Positions 1-8,401 of a stretch of DNA of 64,000 nucleotides are shown here, one piece after another. The position numbers and the translations under genes are program-made. The stretch covers positions 1-64,000 of the forward strand of contig NZ_BCSQ01000005.1 of NCBI RefSeq assembly GCF_001570945.1. Direction: 5' to 3'. Every line of letters begins with the position of its first letter. Position 1 is the first letter of the stretch. Source of the DNA: Janibacter anophelis NBRC 107843. Its GTDB lineage: Bacteria; Actinomycetota; Actinomycetes; Actinomycetales; Dermatophilaceae. The notes below the pieces were generated by a model. It was given only the letters and a program-made list of their open reading frames with translations. It was not told the origin of the DNA and ran no database searches.

Positions 1-1
1 C

Positions 2-1048
2 CTGCCGTACCGGCTCGGCTACCACCCGCGCAGGTCGGTCGTCGTCGTCGCCATGCACGGCCGCACCGCCGGAGTGGTCCAGCGTCATGACGTCTCCGAC
101 GACCGCGACCACTGCGAGGTCGCAGCCGCCCGTGCCCTCGAGGTCCTCGAGCGCGACGGGGCCGACGCGATCCTGCTCTTCGGCTTCGAGGACGCGCCCT
201 GGCAGACGAGCCGTCTCCTCGAGGCGATCAGCGACGCCGCGACCGCGGCGGGCCTGTCCGTCGGGGTCCGTCTCGTCGTGCGCGACGGCCACGGCCACCT
301 CACCGACGACGACGGGCGCACGAGCACGCAGCGGCTGCCGCGACCGGCCGACGTGCCGGCGGTTGCTCCCTTCGTCCGTGCCGGGGTCCATCCGCTGCCC
401 ACCCGTGAGGACCATGTCGAGCAGGTCCTGCCCGAGCGCGACGAGGAGCGCGCCGCGTGCGTCGCCGCGGCATCCGGAGGGGGACGGTCGCTCGCGGTCG
501 GCGCCGACGACCACCGGCTCGCGCACGTGTGGTCCTCGGTGCTCGACCCCGCGAGGGACGCGGTGCCCGTGACCGAGATGCCGGACGACGAGCTGCGACT
601 CGTCGTGGACTCCCTGCTCGACGTGCACTGGCGTGATGCCCTCATCAGCGTGCTGTGCCCGGGGTCGCTCTCGCTGGCGGCCATGCCCGGCCCGGTCGCC
701 GACCTGGCGCGACGAGCCGCCGCCCGGTGCCCGTGGGTGGGCGACGACGCGACTCCCCACCCGGCTGACGTCCCTGACCACGAGCACGAGGACGTCGTCG
801 CCGTGCGCGGGAGACTCGCGCAGGTGGCAGCGCTCGTGCCGCAGGTCCTGACCCCTTCGCTCGTGACGCTCACCGGCCTGCTCTCGTGGTGGGAGGGTGA
901 CGGGACGCTCGCCGGCATGTGCTTCGAGCGCGCGCTGGAGATCGACCCGGACCACCGTCTGTCGTGGCTGCTGCTCCAGCTGCTCTCGCACGGACTGCGG
1001 CCGTGGGAGGTCGCACTCTCCGACGGGCTGCCCGGATCGGCCGCCTGA
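2..1048 (+). CDS. DUF4192 domain protein, 5' end outside the window
   Basis: The reading frame is open from base 2 and has no start before the window edge, so this is the C-terminal part (about 348 residues seen) of a longer protein. The first residues, LPYRLGYHPRRSVVVV, match the conserved start of DUF4192 proteins, where a PYLLGFHP-like motif is followed by a hydrophobic strand. An internal ATG at 53 cuts into this motif, so it is not the true start. DUF4192 proteins are actinobacterial and of unknown function. The C-terminus contains a segment with TPR-like character (GMCFERALEIDPDHRLSW) as in other members. No partner gene is visible upstream. The gene ends about 60 bp before the riboswitch of metX and is probably transcribed separately. 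Family call fairly confident; function unknown. Confidence 0.75.
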   Translation: MPYRLGYHPRRSVVVVAMHGRTAGVVQRHDVSDDRDHCEVAAARALEVLERDGADAILLFGFEDAPWQTSRLLEAISDAATAAGLSVGVRLVVRDGHGHLTDDDGRTSTQRLPRPADVPAVAPFVRAGVHPLPTREDHVEQVLPERDEERAACVAAASGGGRSLAVGADDHRLAHVWSSVLDPARDAVPVTEMPDDELRLVVDSLLDVHWRDALISVLCPGSLSLAAMPGPVADLARRAAARCPWVGDDATPHPADVPDHEHEDVVAVRGRLAQVAALVPQVLTPSLVTLTGLLSWWEGDGTLAGMCFERALEIDPDHRLSWLLLQLLSHGLRPWEVALSDGLPGSAA

Positions 1049-1098
1049 CGCTCGGGTCCGCACAGCGGACCGGGCTCGATCCGGGCCACCCGGACGGT

Positions 1099-1104
1099 TA
1101 GCAT
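1099..1104 (+). promoter_or_regulatory. putative -10 box (TAGCAT) for the riboswitch-metX transcript
   Basis: TAGCAT fits the actinobacterial TANNNT -10 pattern and lies about 10 bases before the riboswitch begins. No convincing -35 hexamer is visible, so this is a weak call. Confidence 0.35.
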
Positions 1105-1110
1105 GGACGG

Positions 1111-1235
1111 CAGGTCATGAGCGCCAGCGTCAAGCCCCGGCTTGCTGGCCGGCAACCCTCCTCGCGACGGGGTGCCCCGGGTGATGACCCGGCTGCATCG
1201 AGGTGATGTGGCAAGGCGAGCCCCGGGAGACGTGC
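1111..1235 (+). ncRNA. SAM-IV riboswitch controlling metX
   Basis: The conserved SAM-I/IV core is recognisable: GCCAGCGTCAAGCCCCGG (1123-1140) followed by CTTGCTGGCCGGCAACCCTC. A closing helix pairs GGTCAT (1113-1118) with ATGACC (1184-1189), and GCCAGC (1123-1128) pairs with GCTGGC (1144-1149). The region 3' of the core (to about 1235) is long and ends in a GC-rich pseudoknot-like segment next to the ribosome binding site, which is the arrangement of SAM-IV, the actinobacterial class, rather than SAM-I with its terminator. High S-adenosylmethionine is expected to lower metX expression, probably at translation initiation because no terminator hairpin with a U-run is seen. Confident of a SAM aptamer; the SAM-IV subclass is by architecture and taxon. 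Confidence 0.85.
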
Positions 1236-1237
1236 TG

Positions 1238-2422
1238 ATGAGCGTTACCACCACACCCCCCACCAACCCCGCGCTGTGGCGCGACGGCGACGCGCCCGGC
1301 GACCGCCGGTTCGCGCAGATCGGTGACCTGTCGCTCGAGTCCGGCGAGCACCTGCCGGGGGTCGTCCTCGCCTACGAGACCTGGGGCGAGCTCAACGCCT
1401 CGCGCGACAACGCCATCCTCGTCGAGCACGCCCTCACCGGCGACAGCCACGTCGTCGGGCCCGCGGGCCACGGCCACCCGACGGCCGGCTGGTGGCCGGG
1501 ACTCGTCGGATCCGGCGCGCTCCTCGACACCGATGAGTACTTCGTCGTGGCCATCAACGTCCTCGGCGGGTGCCAGGGCAGCACCGGTCCCGGCTCCCGG
1601 GCCGCCGACGGGCGCGCCTGGGGCAGTCGGTTCCCCCGCCTGACGATCCGCGACCAGGTCGCCGCCGAGGCACGGCTGGCCGACCAGCTCGGCATCGAGC
1701 GCTGGCACACGGTGATCGGCGGTTCGATGGGTGGCATGCGCACCCTCGAGTGGGTCGCGTCCCACCCCGACCGGGTCGGTACCGCGATCGCACTCGCGTC
1801 CACCGGCTACGCGACGGCCGAGCAGATCGCCTGGAGCCAGACCCAGATCCTCGCGATCCGCAATGACCCGTGGTTCGCCGACGGCGACTACTACGAGCAC
1901 CCCCAGGGCCCAGAGGTCGGGCTGGGCATCGCCCGCCGCATCGCCCACGTCACCTACCGCAGCGAGCTCGAGCTGCACGAGCGCTTCGGCCGGGACGTGC
2001 AGGACGAGGCGGCGGGGGAGAGCGGCCGCCCCCGCTACACGATCGAGAGCTACCTCGACCACCACGGCGGCAAGCTCGCCGGGCGCTTCGACGCCAACTC
2101 CTACATCGTGCTGTCCGAGGCCATGAACTCCCACGACATCGGTCGCGGGCGCGGTGGCACGGCCGCTGCGCTGGCCCCCTTCGCCGGTCGTCTCGTCCTC
2201 GTGCCCGTCGACTCCGACCGGCTCTACCCGCCGCGCCTCTCCGAGGAACTGGCACAGGCGCACCCGCGCTCCGAGCTCGCGACGATCAGCTCGATCGTCG
2301 GTCACGACGGGTTCCTCACCGAGGTCGAGCAGGTCGCCCGACTGCTGCGCGAGGTCGTCTCCGGAGGGTCCGTCGACGACACGGAGCACGGGAGTGAGAC
2401 AGGTCACGCTGGCGCGGTGTAG
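1238..2422 (+). CDS. metX: homoserine O-acetyltransferase
   Basis: MetX transfers acetyl from acetyl-CoA to L-homoserine, the activation step of methionine synthesis, in the cytoplasm. The 394-residue alpha/beta-hydrolase has the nucleophile elbow GGSMGG (Ser163), Asp327 in VDSDRLYPP and His356 in GHDGFL, the expected catalytic triad, plus the family signature NVLGGCQGSTGP. I chose ATG 1238, which has GGGAGA about 8 bases upstream. The frame stays open back to 1142 but that part is riboswitch RNA, not protein. A metY partner, common beside metX, is not present here. Control by the SAM riboswitch just upstream gives feedback by the pathway end product. The stop codon overlaps a TAGCGT box that may start the next transcript. 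Confidence 0.95.
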   Translation: MSVTTTPPTNPALWRDGDAPGDRRFAQIGDLSLESGEHLPGVVLAYETWGELNASRDNAILVEHALTGDSHVVGPAGHGHPTAGWWPGLVGSGALLDTDEYFVVAINVLGGCQGSTGPGSRAADGRAWGSRFPRLTIRDQVAAEARLADQLGIERWHTVIGGSMGGMRTLEWVASHPDRVGTAIALASTGYATAEQIAWSQTQILAIRNDPWFADGDYYEHPQGPEVGLGIARRIAHVTYRSELELHERFGRDVQDEAAGESGRPRYTIESYLDHHGGKLAGRFDANSYIVLSEAMNSHDIGRGRGGTAAALAPFAGRLVLVPVDSDRLYPPRLSEELAQAHPRSELATISSIVGHDGFLTEVEQVARLLREVVSGGSVDDTEHGSETGHAGAV

Positions 2423-2425
2423 CGT
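2420..2425 (+). promoter_or_regulatory. putative -10 box (TAGCGT) for the stress-protein gene
   Basis: TAGCGT overlaps the metX stop codon and lies 47 bases before the next start. GAGACA, 18 bp upstream, could be a poor -35. Weak evidence. Confidence 0.3.
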
Positions 2426-2471
2426 CATCCAACAGGTCCAGTCCAGCCATCACATCTGACGAGGAGCACCG

Positions 2472-2870
2472 ATGACGATCGTCGTGGGTTACGTGTCGAC
2501 CAAGGAAGGCGAGGCCGCCCTCGAGCGGGCCTTCGAGGAGTGCCGCCTGCGCCAGGACAAGCTCGTCGTCATCCACTCCGACCGCGGCGGTGCCGGGTTG
2601 AGTGGCGACAGCGCGCGCAAGAACGAGGACGACCTCCGGCAGGTCCGGGCCCGCCTCGAGGAGGCGGGCGTCGAGGGCGAGGTCCGCGGCCTCGTCCGCG
2701 GCAAGGAGCCGGCCGAGGACCTCATCGTCGTCGCCGAGGAGACCGACGCCGACCTGATCATCATCGGCCTGCGCAAGCGCACCCCCGTGGGCAAGCTCAT
2801 CCTCGGCTCCAACGCCCAGCGCGTGCTGCTCGACGCACCGTGCGACGTGCTCGCGGTCAAGGCGCGCTGA
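2472..2870 (+). CDS. universal stress protein (UspA family)
   Basis: This single-domain Usp of 132 residues has the usual fold markers: N-terminal strand MTIVVGYV, the central ADLIIIGLRKR strand-turn, and the C-terminal nucleotide-binding segment VGKLILGSNAQRVLLDA ending in the CDVLAVK strand. Family members bind ATP or other adenine ligands and modulate stress survival; the exact role here cannot be read from sequence. The start has a good ribosome site (GACGAGGAG). It is transcribed alone: a possible promoter sits at the end of metX and a strong terminator follows 24 bases after the stop. Confidence 0.88.
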   Translation: MTIVVGYVSTKEGEAALERAFEECRLRQDKLVVIHSDRGGAGLSGDSARKNEDDLRQVRARLEEAGVEGEVRGLVRGKEPAEDLIVVAEETDADLIIIGLRKRTPVGKLILGSNAQRVLLDAPCDVLAVKAR

Positions 2871-2894
2871 GGCGCTCCCATCCACCTCGCACCA

Positions 2895-2928
2895 CCGCAG
2901 CGGGCGCTCCGAGGAGCGCCCGCTGCGG
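2895..2928 (+). terminator. rho-independent-type hairpin after the Usp gene
   Basis: A perfect 16-bp inverted repeat with a 2-base centre (arms begin CCGCAGCGGGCGC). No U-tract follows, which is usual for actinobacterial terminators. It ends about 20 bases before the sigA -10 box, so it insulates sigA. Confidence 0.8.
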
Positions 2929-2948
2929 CATTCTCCACCGGCACGTTT

Positions 2949-2954
2949 TATAAT
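2949..2954 (+). promoter_or_regulatory. perfect TATAAT -10 box upstream of sigA
   Basis: A consensus TATAAT inside the AT-rich stretch GTTTTATAATGGTCA, rare in such GC-rich DNA. The -35 position falls in the 3' flank of the preceding terminator and is not TTGACA-like. It implies a 5' leader of about 95 bases before sigA. Confidence 0.7.
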
Positions 2955-3055
2955 GGTCACGAGCCCAGCGCACAGCGTCCGGGCGAGTCGGGCAGACGAG
3001 GTCACACGCCACCCACGTCGGTCCCGGCGGAATCCTCCGTGACGAAAGGTTGTTG

Positions 3056-4615
3056 GTGACTGCTGTGTCCCCACGCTCCTCCGGGGCGCAGGACTCCCTC
3101 CCCAAGGAGTTCGCGCACCCTTCGCTCCAGGAGCTGGTCCGGGTGGGCCACACGACCGGATCCATCACCAGCGATCAACTGCAGGCCGCATTCAGCGAGG
3201 CGAAGATCAGCCCCAGCCGGGGTCGGGTCGTCCTGCGGGCGCTCGACGACCAGGGAATCGAGGTTCAGGTGCCAGAGTCCACCGCGAAGAAGACGACCGC
3301 CAAGAAGGCTCCCGCCAAGAAGGCTCCCGCCAAGAAGGCCGCAGTGAAGAAGACCACGGCCGCCAAGAAGGCAGCGACGCCGGCCACGAAGGCCGCGGCC
3401 CCCGCGAAGAAGACCGCAACGAAGGCCGCCGCCAAGGCGACCACCAAGACCGCAGCTGCCGCTGCCGCCGCCCCGGCCAAGAAGGCTGCGGCGAAGAAGA
3501 CCGCGGCCAAGAAGGCGACCGCGGCGAAGGCCGCCGCCAACCCGACGACGACGACGGCCGAGGAGCCGGCGCCCGGCGAGGACGACGTCCTGCACGAGGA
3601 CCCCAAGGCCGCCGAAAAGCCCGAGGAGCAGGACGAGAAGTCCGGCTTCACGATCAGCAACGACGACGAGGACGACGCGCCCGCGCAGCAGGTCGTCACC
3701 GCCGGCGCCACCGCCGACCCGGTCAAGGACTACCTCAAGCAGATCGGCAAGGTCGCCCTCCTCAACGCCGAGCAGGAGGTCGAGCTGGCCAAGCGCATCG
3801 AGGCCGGCCTCTTCGCCGAGGAGAAGCTCGCCTCGGGCGAGAAGATCGACATGAAGTTCAAGCGCGAGCTGTGGTGGATCGCCCAGGACGGCAAGAACGC
3901 GAAGAACCACCTGCTCGAGGCCAACCTGCGACTCGTCGTCTCGCTGGCCAAGCGCTACACCGGTCGCGGCATGCTCTTCCTCGACCTGATCCAGGAGGGC
4001 AACCTCGGCCTGATCCGTGCGGTCGAGAAGTTCGACTACACCAAGGGCTACAAGTTCTCGACGTACGCGACGTGGTGGATCCGCCAGGCCATCACCCGCG
4101 CCATGGCCGACCAGGCGCGCACCATCCGCATCCCGGTCCACATGGTCGAGGTCATCAACAAGCTCGCCCGAGTGCAGCGCCAGATGCTCCAGGACCTGGG
4201 CCGCGAGCCCACTCCGGAGGAGCTGGCCAAGGAGCTGGACATGACGCCCGAAAAGGTCGTCGAGGTCCAGAAGTACGGCCGCGAGCCGATCTCGCTGCAC
4301 ACCCCGCTCGGCGAGGACGGCGACTCCGAGTTCGGTGACCTCATCGAGGACTCCGAGGCGGTCGTCCCGGCCGACGCCGTAAGCTTCACGCTCCTGCAGG
4401 AGCAGCTGCACTCGGTCCTCGACACGCTCAGCGAGCGCGAGGCCGGCGTCGTGTCGATGCGCTTCGGCCTGACCGACGGCCAGCCCAAGACGCTCGACGA
4501 GATCGGCAAGGTCTACGGCGTGACGCGTGAGCGCATCCGCCAGATCGAGTCCAAGACGATGAGCAAGCTGCGCCACCCGAGCCGCTCGCAGGTGCTGCGC
4601 GACTACCTCGACTGA
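3056..4615 (+). CDS. sigA: principal RNA polymerase sigma factor (SigA/RpoD)
   Basis: Group 1 sigma-70 that directs RNA polymerase to housekeeping promoters. Region 1.1 lies at about residues 10-70. A lysine/alanine-rich low-complexity stretch of AKKA-type repeats follows (about 75-160), then an acidic segment. Region 1.2 starts near 221 ([11 protein letters not shown]), regions 2.1-2.4 near 283 ([16 protein letters not shown], then [10 protein letters not shown]), and region 4 ends the protein with the helix-turn-helix [19 protein letters not shown] chose GTG 3056 (519 residues) because GAAAGG lies 6 bases upstream; TTG 3050 is too close to that site. A TATAAT box and a long terminator bracket it as a single gene. 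The basic tail between regions 1.1 and 1.2 is typical of some actinobacterial SigA proteins. Confidence 0.96.
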   Translation: MTAVSPRSSGAQDSLPKEFAHPSLQELVRVGHTTGSITSDQLQAAFSEAKISPSRGRVVLRALDDQGIEVQVPESTAKKTTAKKAPAKKAPAKKAAVKKTTAAKKAATPATKAAAPAKKTATKAAAKATTKTAAAAAAAPAKKAAAKKTAAKKATAAKAAANPTTTTAEEPAPGEDDVLHEDPKAAEKPEEQDEKSGFTISNDDEDDAPAQQVVTAGATADPVKDYLKQIGKVALLNAEQEVELAKRIEAGLFAEEKLASGEKIDMKFKRELWWIAQDGKNAKNHLLEANLRLVVSLAKRYTGRGMLFLDLIQEGNLGLIRAVEKFDYTKGYKFSTYATWWIRQAITRAMADQARTIRIPVHMVEVINKLARVQRQMLQDLGREPTPEELAKELDMTPEKVVEVQKYGREPISLHTPLGEDGDSEFGDLIEDSEAVVPADAVSFTLLQEQLHSVLDTLSEREAGVVSMRFGLTDGQPKTLDEIGKVYGVTRERIRQIESKTMSKLRHPSRSQVLRDYLD

Positions 4616-4627
4616 TCACCGCGCACG

Positions 4628-4668
4628 ACGACGCAGGCCCCCACCATCGCGGTGGGGGCCTGCGTCGT
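4628..4668 (+). terminator. strong hairpin terminator after sigA
   Basis: An 18-bp perfect stem with a 5-base loop (ATCGC); arms begin ACGACGCAGGCCCCC. It lies 13 bases past the sigA stop. Confidence 0.85.
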
Positions 4669-4733
4669 CCCCGGGGGGCAGGAGGTGGAGGCGTGCGACG
4701 GGACGAAGGGGGTGGGCCCCGTGCCACTGTCCC

Positions 4734-4835
4734 GGACCGCGCATCTCCCCGGGGAAATGCGCGCTGGTGGACCCGGGACCGCGCATGTGCCCGGGCAAAT
4801 GCGCGCTGTTGGACCCGGGACCGCGTGTTCAGGGA
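4734..4835. repeat. 42-bp tandem repeat with embedded palindromes (2.4 copies)
   Basis: Units start at 4734 and 4776, and a partial third at 4818 (GGACCGCG then diverges). Each full unit holds a 24-bp near-palindrome with outer arms GCGCAT and ATGCGC. The centre is TCCCCGGGGA in unit 1 and TGCCCGGGCA in unit 2, so the two sides changed together and pairing is kept. It lies between the sigA terminator and the convergent transglutaminase gene, in a 246-base stretch with no gene. A related palindrome is found at 48589-48612. Function unknown; a REP-like element is the most natural reading. Confidence 0.75.
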
Positions 4836-4861
4836 AGAGAGGGACGGGGGCGAAGGGGGCG

Positions 4862-7180
4862 TCAGCGGCGGCCGGTGACGCGGCGGGTGATCCCGCTGGC
4901 ACCCTCCGCGACGCGACGTCCGAGGCGGCGCCACGCGTCGACGCCGTCCTGGGGCCACAGCAGCGAGCGGACCTGCGCGCTGCGCTGCCGGCTGGATCGG
5001 ACCCGGTCGACGACGGCGCCGACCTCGCGGGAGATGTCCGGCAGGTCCTGGCCCGGTGCGCCGTAGCGGGCCCGCTCGAGCGTCGCGACGACGTGGTCGA
5101 GCTGCTCCTGCATCGGGGGTTCGAGGTGCATCCGGTGGCCGATCCACCGGCCGGCCTGCCGGGGCGTGGAGCCGACCGGAGCCCGGATGCCGAGGTCGTC
5201 GAGCTGGGTGACGAGCTCGCGCCACTCGCGCTCGACCCGCTCGGCGTCGTCGCGCGCGGTGCGACGCTCGCGACGGCGGGCGAGGAGCGCGGTGATCGGC
5301 AGGATGGACAGGACGGCGAGCACACCGAGGAGCCCGAGCAGCCACCACACCCAGCGGGGGGTGCCCTCGTCGGTCGGGGCCGTGCCCTCGTCCACGGCGG
5401 TGTCGTCGCTCGCCTCCGACGTCGTGCTCGTCGAGCTCGACGACTCCGTCGTCCTCGTCGTGGTCTCCGTCGAGGTCGAGTCCGAGGTGTCGATCGTGTA
5501 CCCGGGGACGCTCGCGGCGCGCTGGCCCGGCGTCGGCTCGAAGCGCACCCAGCCGACGCCCTCGAAGTACAGCTCGGGCCACGCGTGGGCGTCGCTCGCC
5601 CGCACGATCCGCTGCCGGCCGTCCGGGCTGGAGCCGGGCAGGAAGCCGACGGCGACCCGGGCGGGGATGCCCCGCGCCCGCGCGAGCAGCGTCATCGTGG
5701 CGGCGAACTGCTGGCAGTAGCCGACCTTCGTCTCGAGGAAGTGGACGATCGGGTCGCGTCCCTCGGGCCGGGTCGGCAGGTCGAGGCTGTAGTCGAACTG
5801 CGGGTCACGCAGGTACTCCTGGATCGCCTGGGCCGCCTGGATGGGGGTGTCGTCGGGGGAGCCGAGGCTCTCGGCCAGCTCGGTGATCTCGACGACCGAC
5901 CCGCTGTCGAGGGTGAGGTAGGAGTCGCGGTAGGCCGTCTCGTCGACGACCTCGTCACCGCCCGCTTCCAAGGCGTCGACGAAGTCCTCGTCCTGGGGGT
6001 CGAGCTCGATGAAGGAGGCCGAGTAGGTGCCCGGGGTGCGCTGTACACGGGCCGTACCGTCCGCACCCATGGCCCACGCGATGCCGCCGAGGTCCGCCGA
6101 GCGGGTCAGCCAGGGCAGGGGCAGCTGGGGTGCAGCGATCCCGTTGTCCTCGACGACGATCGTGCGTTGGTCGCGACCGATCGACTCGGGCACGCCGAGC
6201 AGAGGGTCGGTCGGGGTGAAGCCCTCACGCGGCTCGACCGCGCGGGAGCGCATCCGGCCGAAGCCCCCTTCGAAGTCCTCGACGATCGCCACGCGCAGCG
6301 GCTGGGGCGTCGGGTCATCGGTCGTGTAGCGCAGCACGGGTACCTGGCTCGGCGACTCGAGGCTGCGTCGCAGGTCCAGCTCGGTGGACAGGCGCATCCC
6401 CGCACCACCCGCTCCGGAGGAGCCCCCGCTGCGGCCCAGTCCGTCGAGGACGTAGCGGGTGGGCAGGTGGGGGACGAAGGTCGCGACCGCGACGGCGACG
6501 ACGAGGGCGAGGGCGCCGACGCGCGCGGCCTGCCAGCGGTGCGAGCGGGCGGCGACGTCGTCACCGTCGCCCTGCGCCATCAGTGGGATCGATGTGGCCC
6601 AGGCGCGCAGGTCGAGATCGGACTGGTGGGCGACCATGGCCAACCACGCCGTCGCCGCGGCGACGAACCACAGGCCGTGGAGCGAGCCACCGGAGTTGGC
6701 GGCGGACACGAGGAAGAGGGAGAGCAGCGGCAGGCCGGCGATGGCCGGGGTGGCCGCCGTCGCGCTGGACAGGTCGACCGCCAGGGCGACGACGACGATG
6801 ATGATGACGAGGGCGACGACGATGCTGGGGGTCGCGGGGGCCGGGGCCGCGTACTTCGTGATCGTCTCGCGGGCGTCCTCGAGGTGGTCGGCGAGGGCGG
6901 TGACCGTGGCGGCCGTGGGCAGCACGACCAGCCGGGTGGTCTCACCGAGCTGGGTCACCAGGACGTAGAGGGCGGTGACCAGGCTCTGCCCGAGGATGAT
7001 GAGTCCCGCACGCGAGGTGAGCGCCCGCAGCACCATGCCGGAGACGGCGACGACGCCGATGCCGAAGACGGCGGGCACCACCCAGGTGGCCTCCTCGAAG
7101 AGTCGTCGGATCGGGAGCATGACGACGAAGGTCGCGACGGCGGCGAGCAGGCCGGCGACCACGCGCGGCTCGTACCTCAT
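4862..7180 (-). CDS. transglutaminase-like membrane protein (TgpA/DUF3488 type)
   Basis: A 772-residue membrane protein. The N-terminal DUF3488/TgpA_N part (about residues 1-190) has several hydrophobic helices, then an extracytoplasmic region with the transglutaminase core: Cys489 in GYCQQFA, His532 in DAHAWPEL and FEPTPG as the third site. Next come a Ser/Thr-rich linker (TSTETTTRTTESSSS), one more membrane segment (WWLLGLLGVLAVLSILPI) and a C-terminal DUF4129-like cytoplasmic end. I chose the ATG at 7180 because it overlaps the stop of the DUF58 gene (ATGA). Family members sit with MoxR and DUF58 genes, as here; the substrate is unknown. The third active-site residue is Glu rather than Asp, frequent in this subfamily. 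Confidence 0.87.
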   Translation of the reverse strand: MRYEPRVVAGLLAAVATFVVMLPIRRLFEEATWVVPAVFGIGVVAVSGMVLRALTSRAGLIILGQSLVTALYVLVTQLGETTRLVVLPTAATVTALADHLEDARETITKYAAPAPATPSIVVALVIIIVVVALAVDLSSATAATPAIAGLPLLSLFLVSAANSGGSLHGLWFVAAATAWLAMVAHQSDLDLRAWATSIPLMAQGDGDDVAARSHRWQAARVGALALVVAVAVATFVPHLPTRYVLDGLGRSGGSSGAGGAGMRLSTELDLRRSLESPSQVPVLRYTTDDPTPQPLRVAIVEDFEGGFGRMRSRAVEPREGFTPTDPLLGVPESIGRDQRTIVVEDNGIAAPQLPLPWLTRSADLGGIAWAMGADGTARVQRTPGTYSASFIELDPQDEDFVDALEAGGDEVVDETAYRDSYLTLDSGSVVEITELAESLGSPDDTPIQAAQAIQEYLRDPQFDYSLDLPTRPEGRDPIVHFLETKVGYCQQFAATMTLLARARGIPARVAVGFLPGSSPDGRQRIVRASDAHAWPELYFEGVGWVRFEPTPGQRAASVPGYTIDTSDSTSTETTTRTTESSSSTSTTSEASDDTAVDEGTAPTDEGTPRWVWWLLGLLGVLAVLSILPITALLARRRERRTARDDAERVEREWRELVTQLDDLGIRAPVGSTPRQAGRWIGHRMHLEPPMQEQLDHVVATLERARYGAPGQDLPDISREVGAVVDRVRSSRQRSAQVRSLLWPQDGVDAWRRLGRRVAEGASGITRRVTGRR

Positions 7181-8391
7181 CGCGTGGCCCCCATCCCGAC
7201 GCTCGCGCGGGCCCAGGTCTCGGCGAGGCCGGCTCCGGGCCGCACGACCTCGGCCCGCCACCCGCCGCTCGCCAGCTGCTGGGCCGTGACATCAGCGGGG
7301 CCCGCGGCGTCGCCCCCGGCGGAGAACCCGCCGCGGTCGATGACGAGCGCGATGCCCGTGCGGCTGCTCGCCGCGCACATCGCCGCGACCTCCTCGTCGA
7401 GGCCACCCAGCACGGCGACGACCAGACCACCGCCGTGCTGGGTGAAGTCCTGCAGCACCTCGACGAGCCCGCGCGGCGAGGTCGTCGGTGACGGTTGCAC
7501 CGCCGCCAGACGGTCGAGGGCGTGGTCGAGGCTCTCGAGGGGCAGCACGACACCGGTCTCATCCGAGGCGAGGGACAGGTGCACCTCGAAGCGCTCACCG
7601 AGCAGCAGCGTGACGACGGAGGCCACGGCCGTCACCGACCACTCGAAGGACCCGCCGTCCCCGGTGCCCGCGTGGGCCGACGCGCGGTCGTCGAGCAGCA
7701 CGAGGGCGCGGCGTCGGGTGGGCTGCTCGTCCTGGCGCACCATCGTCTGCCCGGTGCGCGCGGTCGAGCGCCAGTGGATGCGGCGCAGGTCGTCGCCGAT
7801 GCGGTACTCGCGCACGCCCACGTCGTCCTCGCCGTGGAGGGCCACCCGCGGGGAGGTGGAGGTCTCGCCGCCCCCGCCGGCGGCCACGCCGCGCACGGGG
7901 GTGAGTGGCAGGACGCGGGGGAGCACGACGAGCGTGGTCTCACCGGGCAGGTCCACAGCCCGGGTCGCGAGGCCGAAGGGGTCGTTGACGCGCACGGCCA
8001 GCGGCCCGATGCGGTGGTGGCCCCGCACGTGGGAGCGCACCCGGTAGGTCATCCGGCGGCGCTTCTGGGCGTCGAGCCGGGGGACGAGCAGGTGCGGACG
8101 GTCGCCGAGGGCGTACGCCAGTCCCTCCTCACCGCGCAGGAGCGGGGTCGGCAGACGCCCGACATTGCTCACCTGCACGGTGACGTCGGCGTGCCCGTCG
8201 GTCGCGATCCGGGCCGGTGCGACGCTGCGCTGCACCTCGAGGTCGAGGTCACGGCGGGCAAGGAGGAGGGCCAGCGCCGGCAGCAGCAGGAGGAGGGCGC
8301 CGACCTTGGTCAAGTCCTGCAGGCCCAGGACGAGCCCCGCGAAGGTGACGAGCGCGCCGGCGCCCAGGAAGAGTCGCCCCCGCACCGTCAC
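7177..8391 (-). CDS. DUF58 domain protein
   Basis: A 404-residue protein with two N-terminal hydrophobic segments (LFLGAGALVTFAGLVLGL and VGALLLLLPALALLLA), then the DUF58 signature VREYRIGDDLRRIHWRSTAR near residues 190-215. The C-terminal part resembles a vWA-like fold. DUF58 proteins are encoded with MoxR ATPases and are thought to act with them in complex assembly or cell-envelope processes; no specific role can be given. It starts 10 bases after the moxR stop and overlaps the transglutaminase gene by 4 bases, so the three form one operon. Confidence 0.87.
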   Translation of the reverse strand: MTVRGRLFLGAGALVTFAGLVLGLQDLTKVGALLLLLPALALLLARRDLDLEVQRSVAPARIATDGHADVTVQVSNVGRLPTPLLRGEEGLAYALGDRPHLLVPRLDAQKRRRMTYRVRSHVRGHHRIGPLAVRVNDPFGLATRAVDLPGETTLVVLPRVLPLTPVRGVAAGGGGETSTSPRVALHGEDDVGVREYRIGDDLRRIHWRSTARTGQTMVRQDEQPTRRRALVLLDDRASAHAGTGDGGSFEWSVTAVASVVTLLLGERFEVHLSLASDETGVVLPLESLDHALDRLAAVQPSPTTSPRGLVEVLQDFTQHGGGLVVAVLGGLDEEVAAMCAASSRTGIALVIDRGGFSAGGDAAGPADVTAQQLASGGWRAEVVRPGAGLAETWARASVGMGATR

Positions 8392-8401
8392 CGGGACCGC
8401 C

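Noticed and set aside
1142-1237. N-terminal extension of MetX from ATG 1142
   Set aside because: It would be translated from the SAM riboswitch; ATG 1238 has a ribosome site and matches the family start.
3002-4576. Long minus-strand open frame opposite sigA
   Set aside because: Leu/Arg/Gly-rich translation with no motifs; it mirrors the codon bias of sigA on the other strand.
4734-4835. CRISPR-like array
   Set aside because: Units are contiguous 42-mers without unique spacers and no cas genes are near.
4652-8047. 1131-codon plus-strand open frame across the moxR operon
   Set aside because: It is the antisense of the transglutaminase and DUF58 genes, which have full family motifs.
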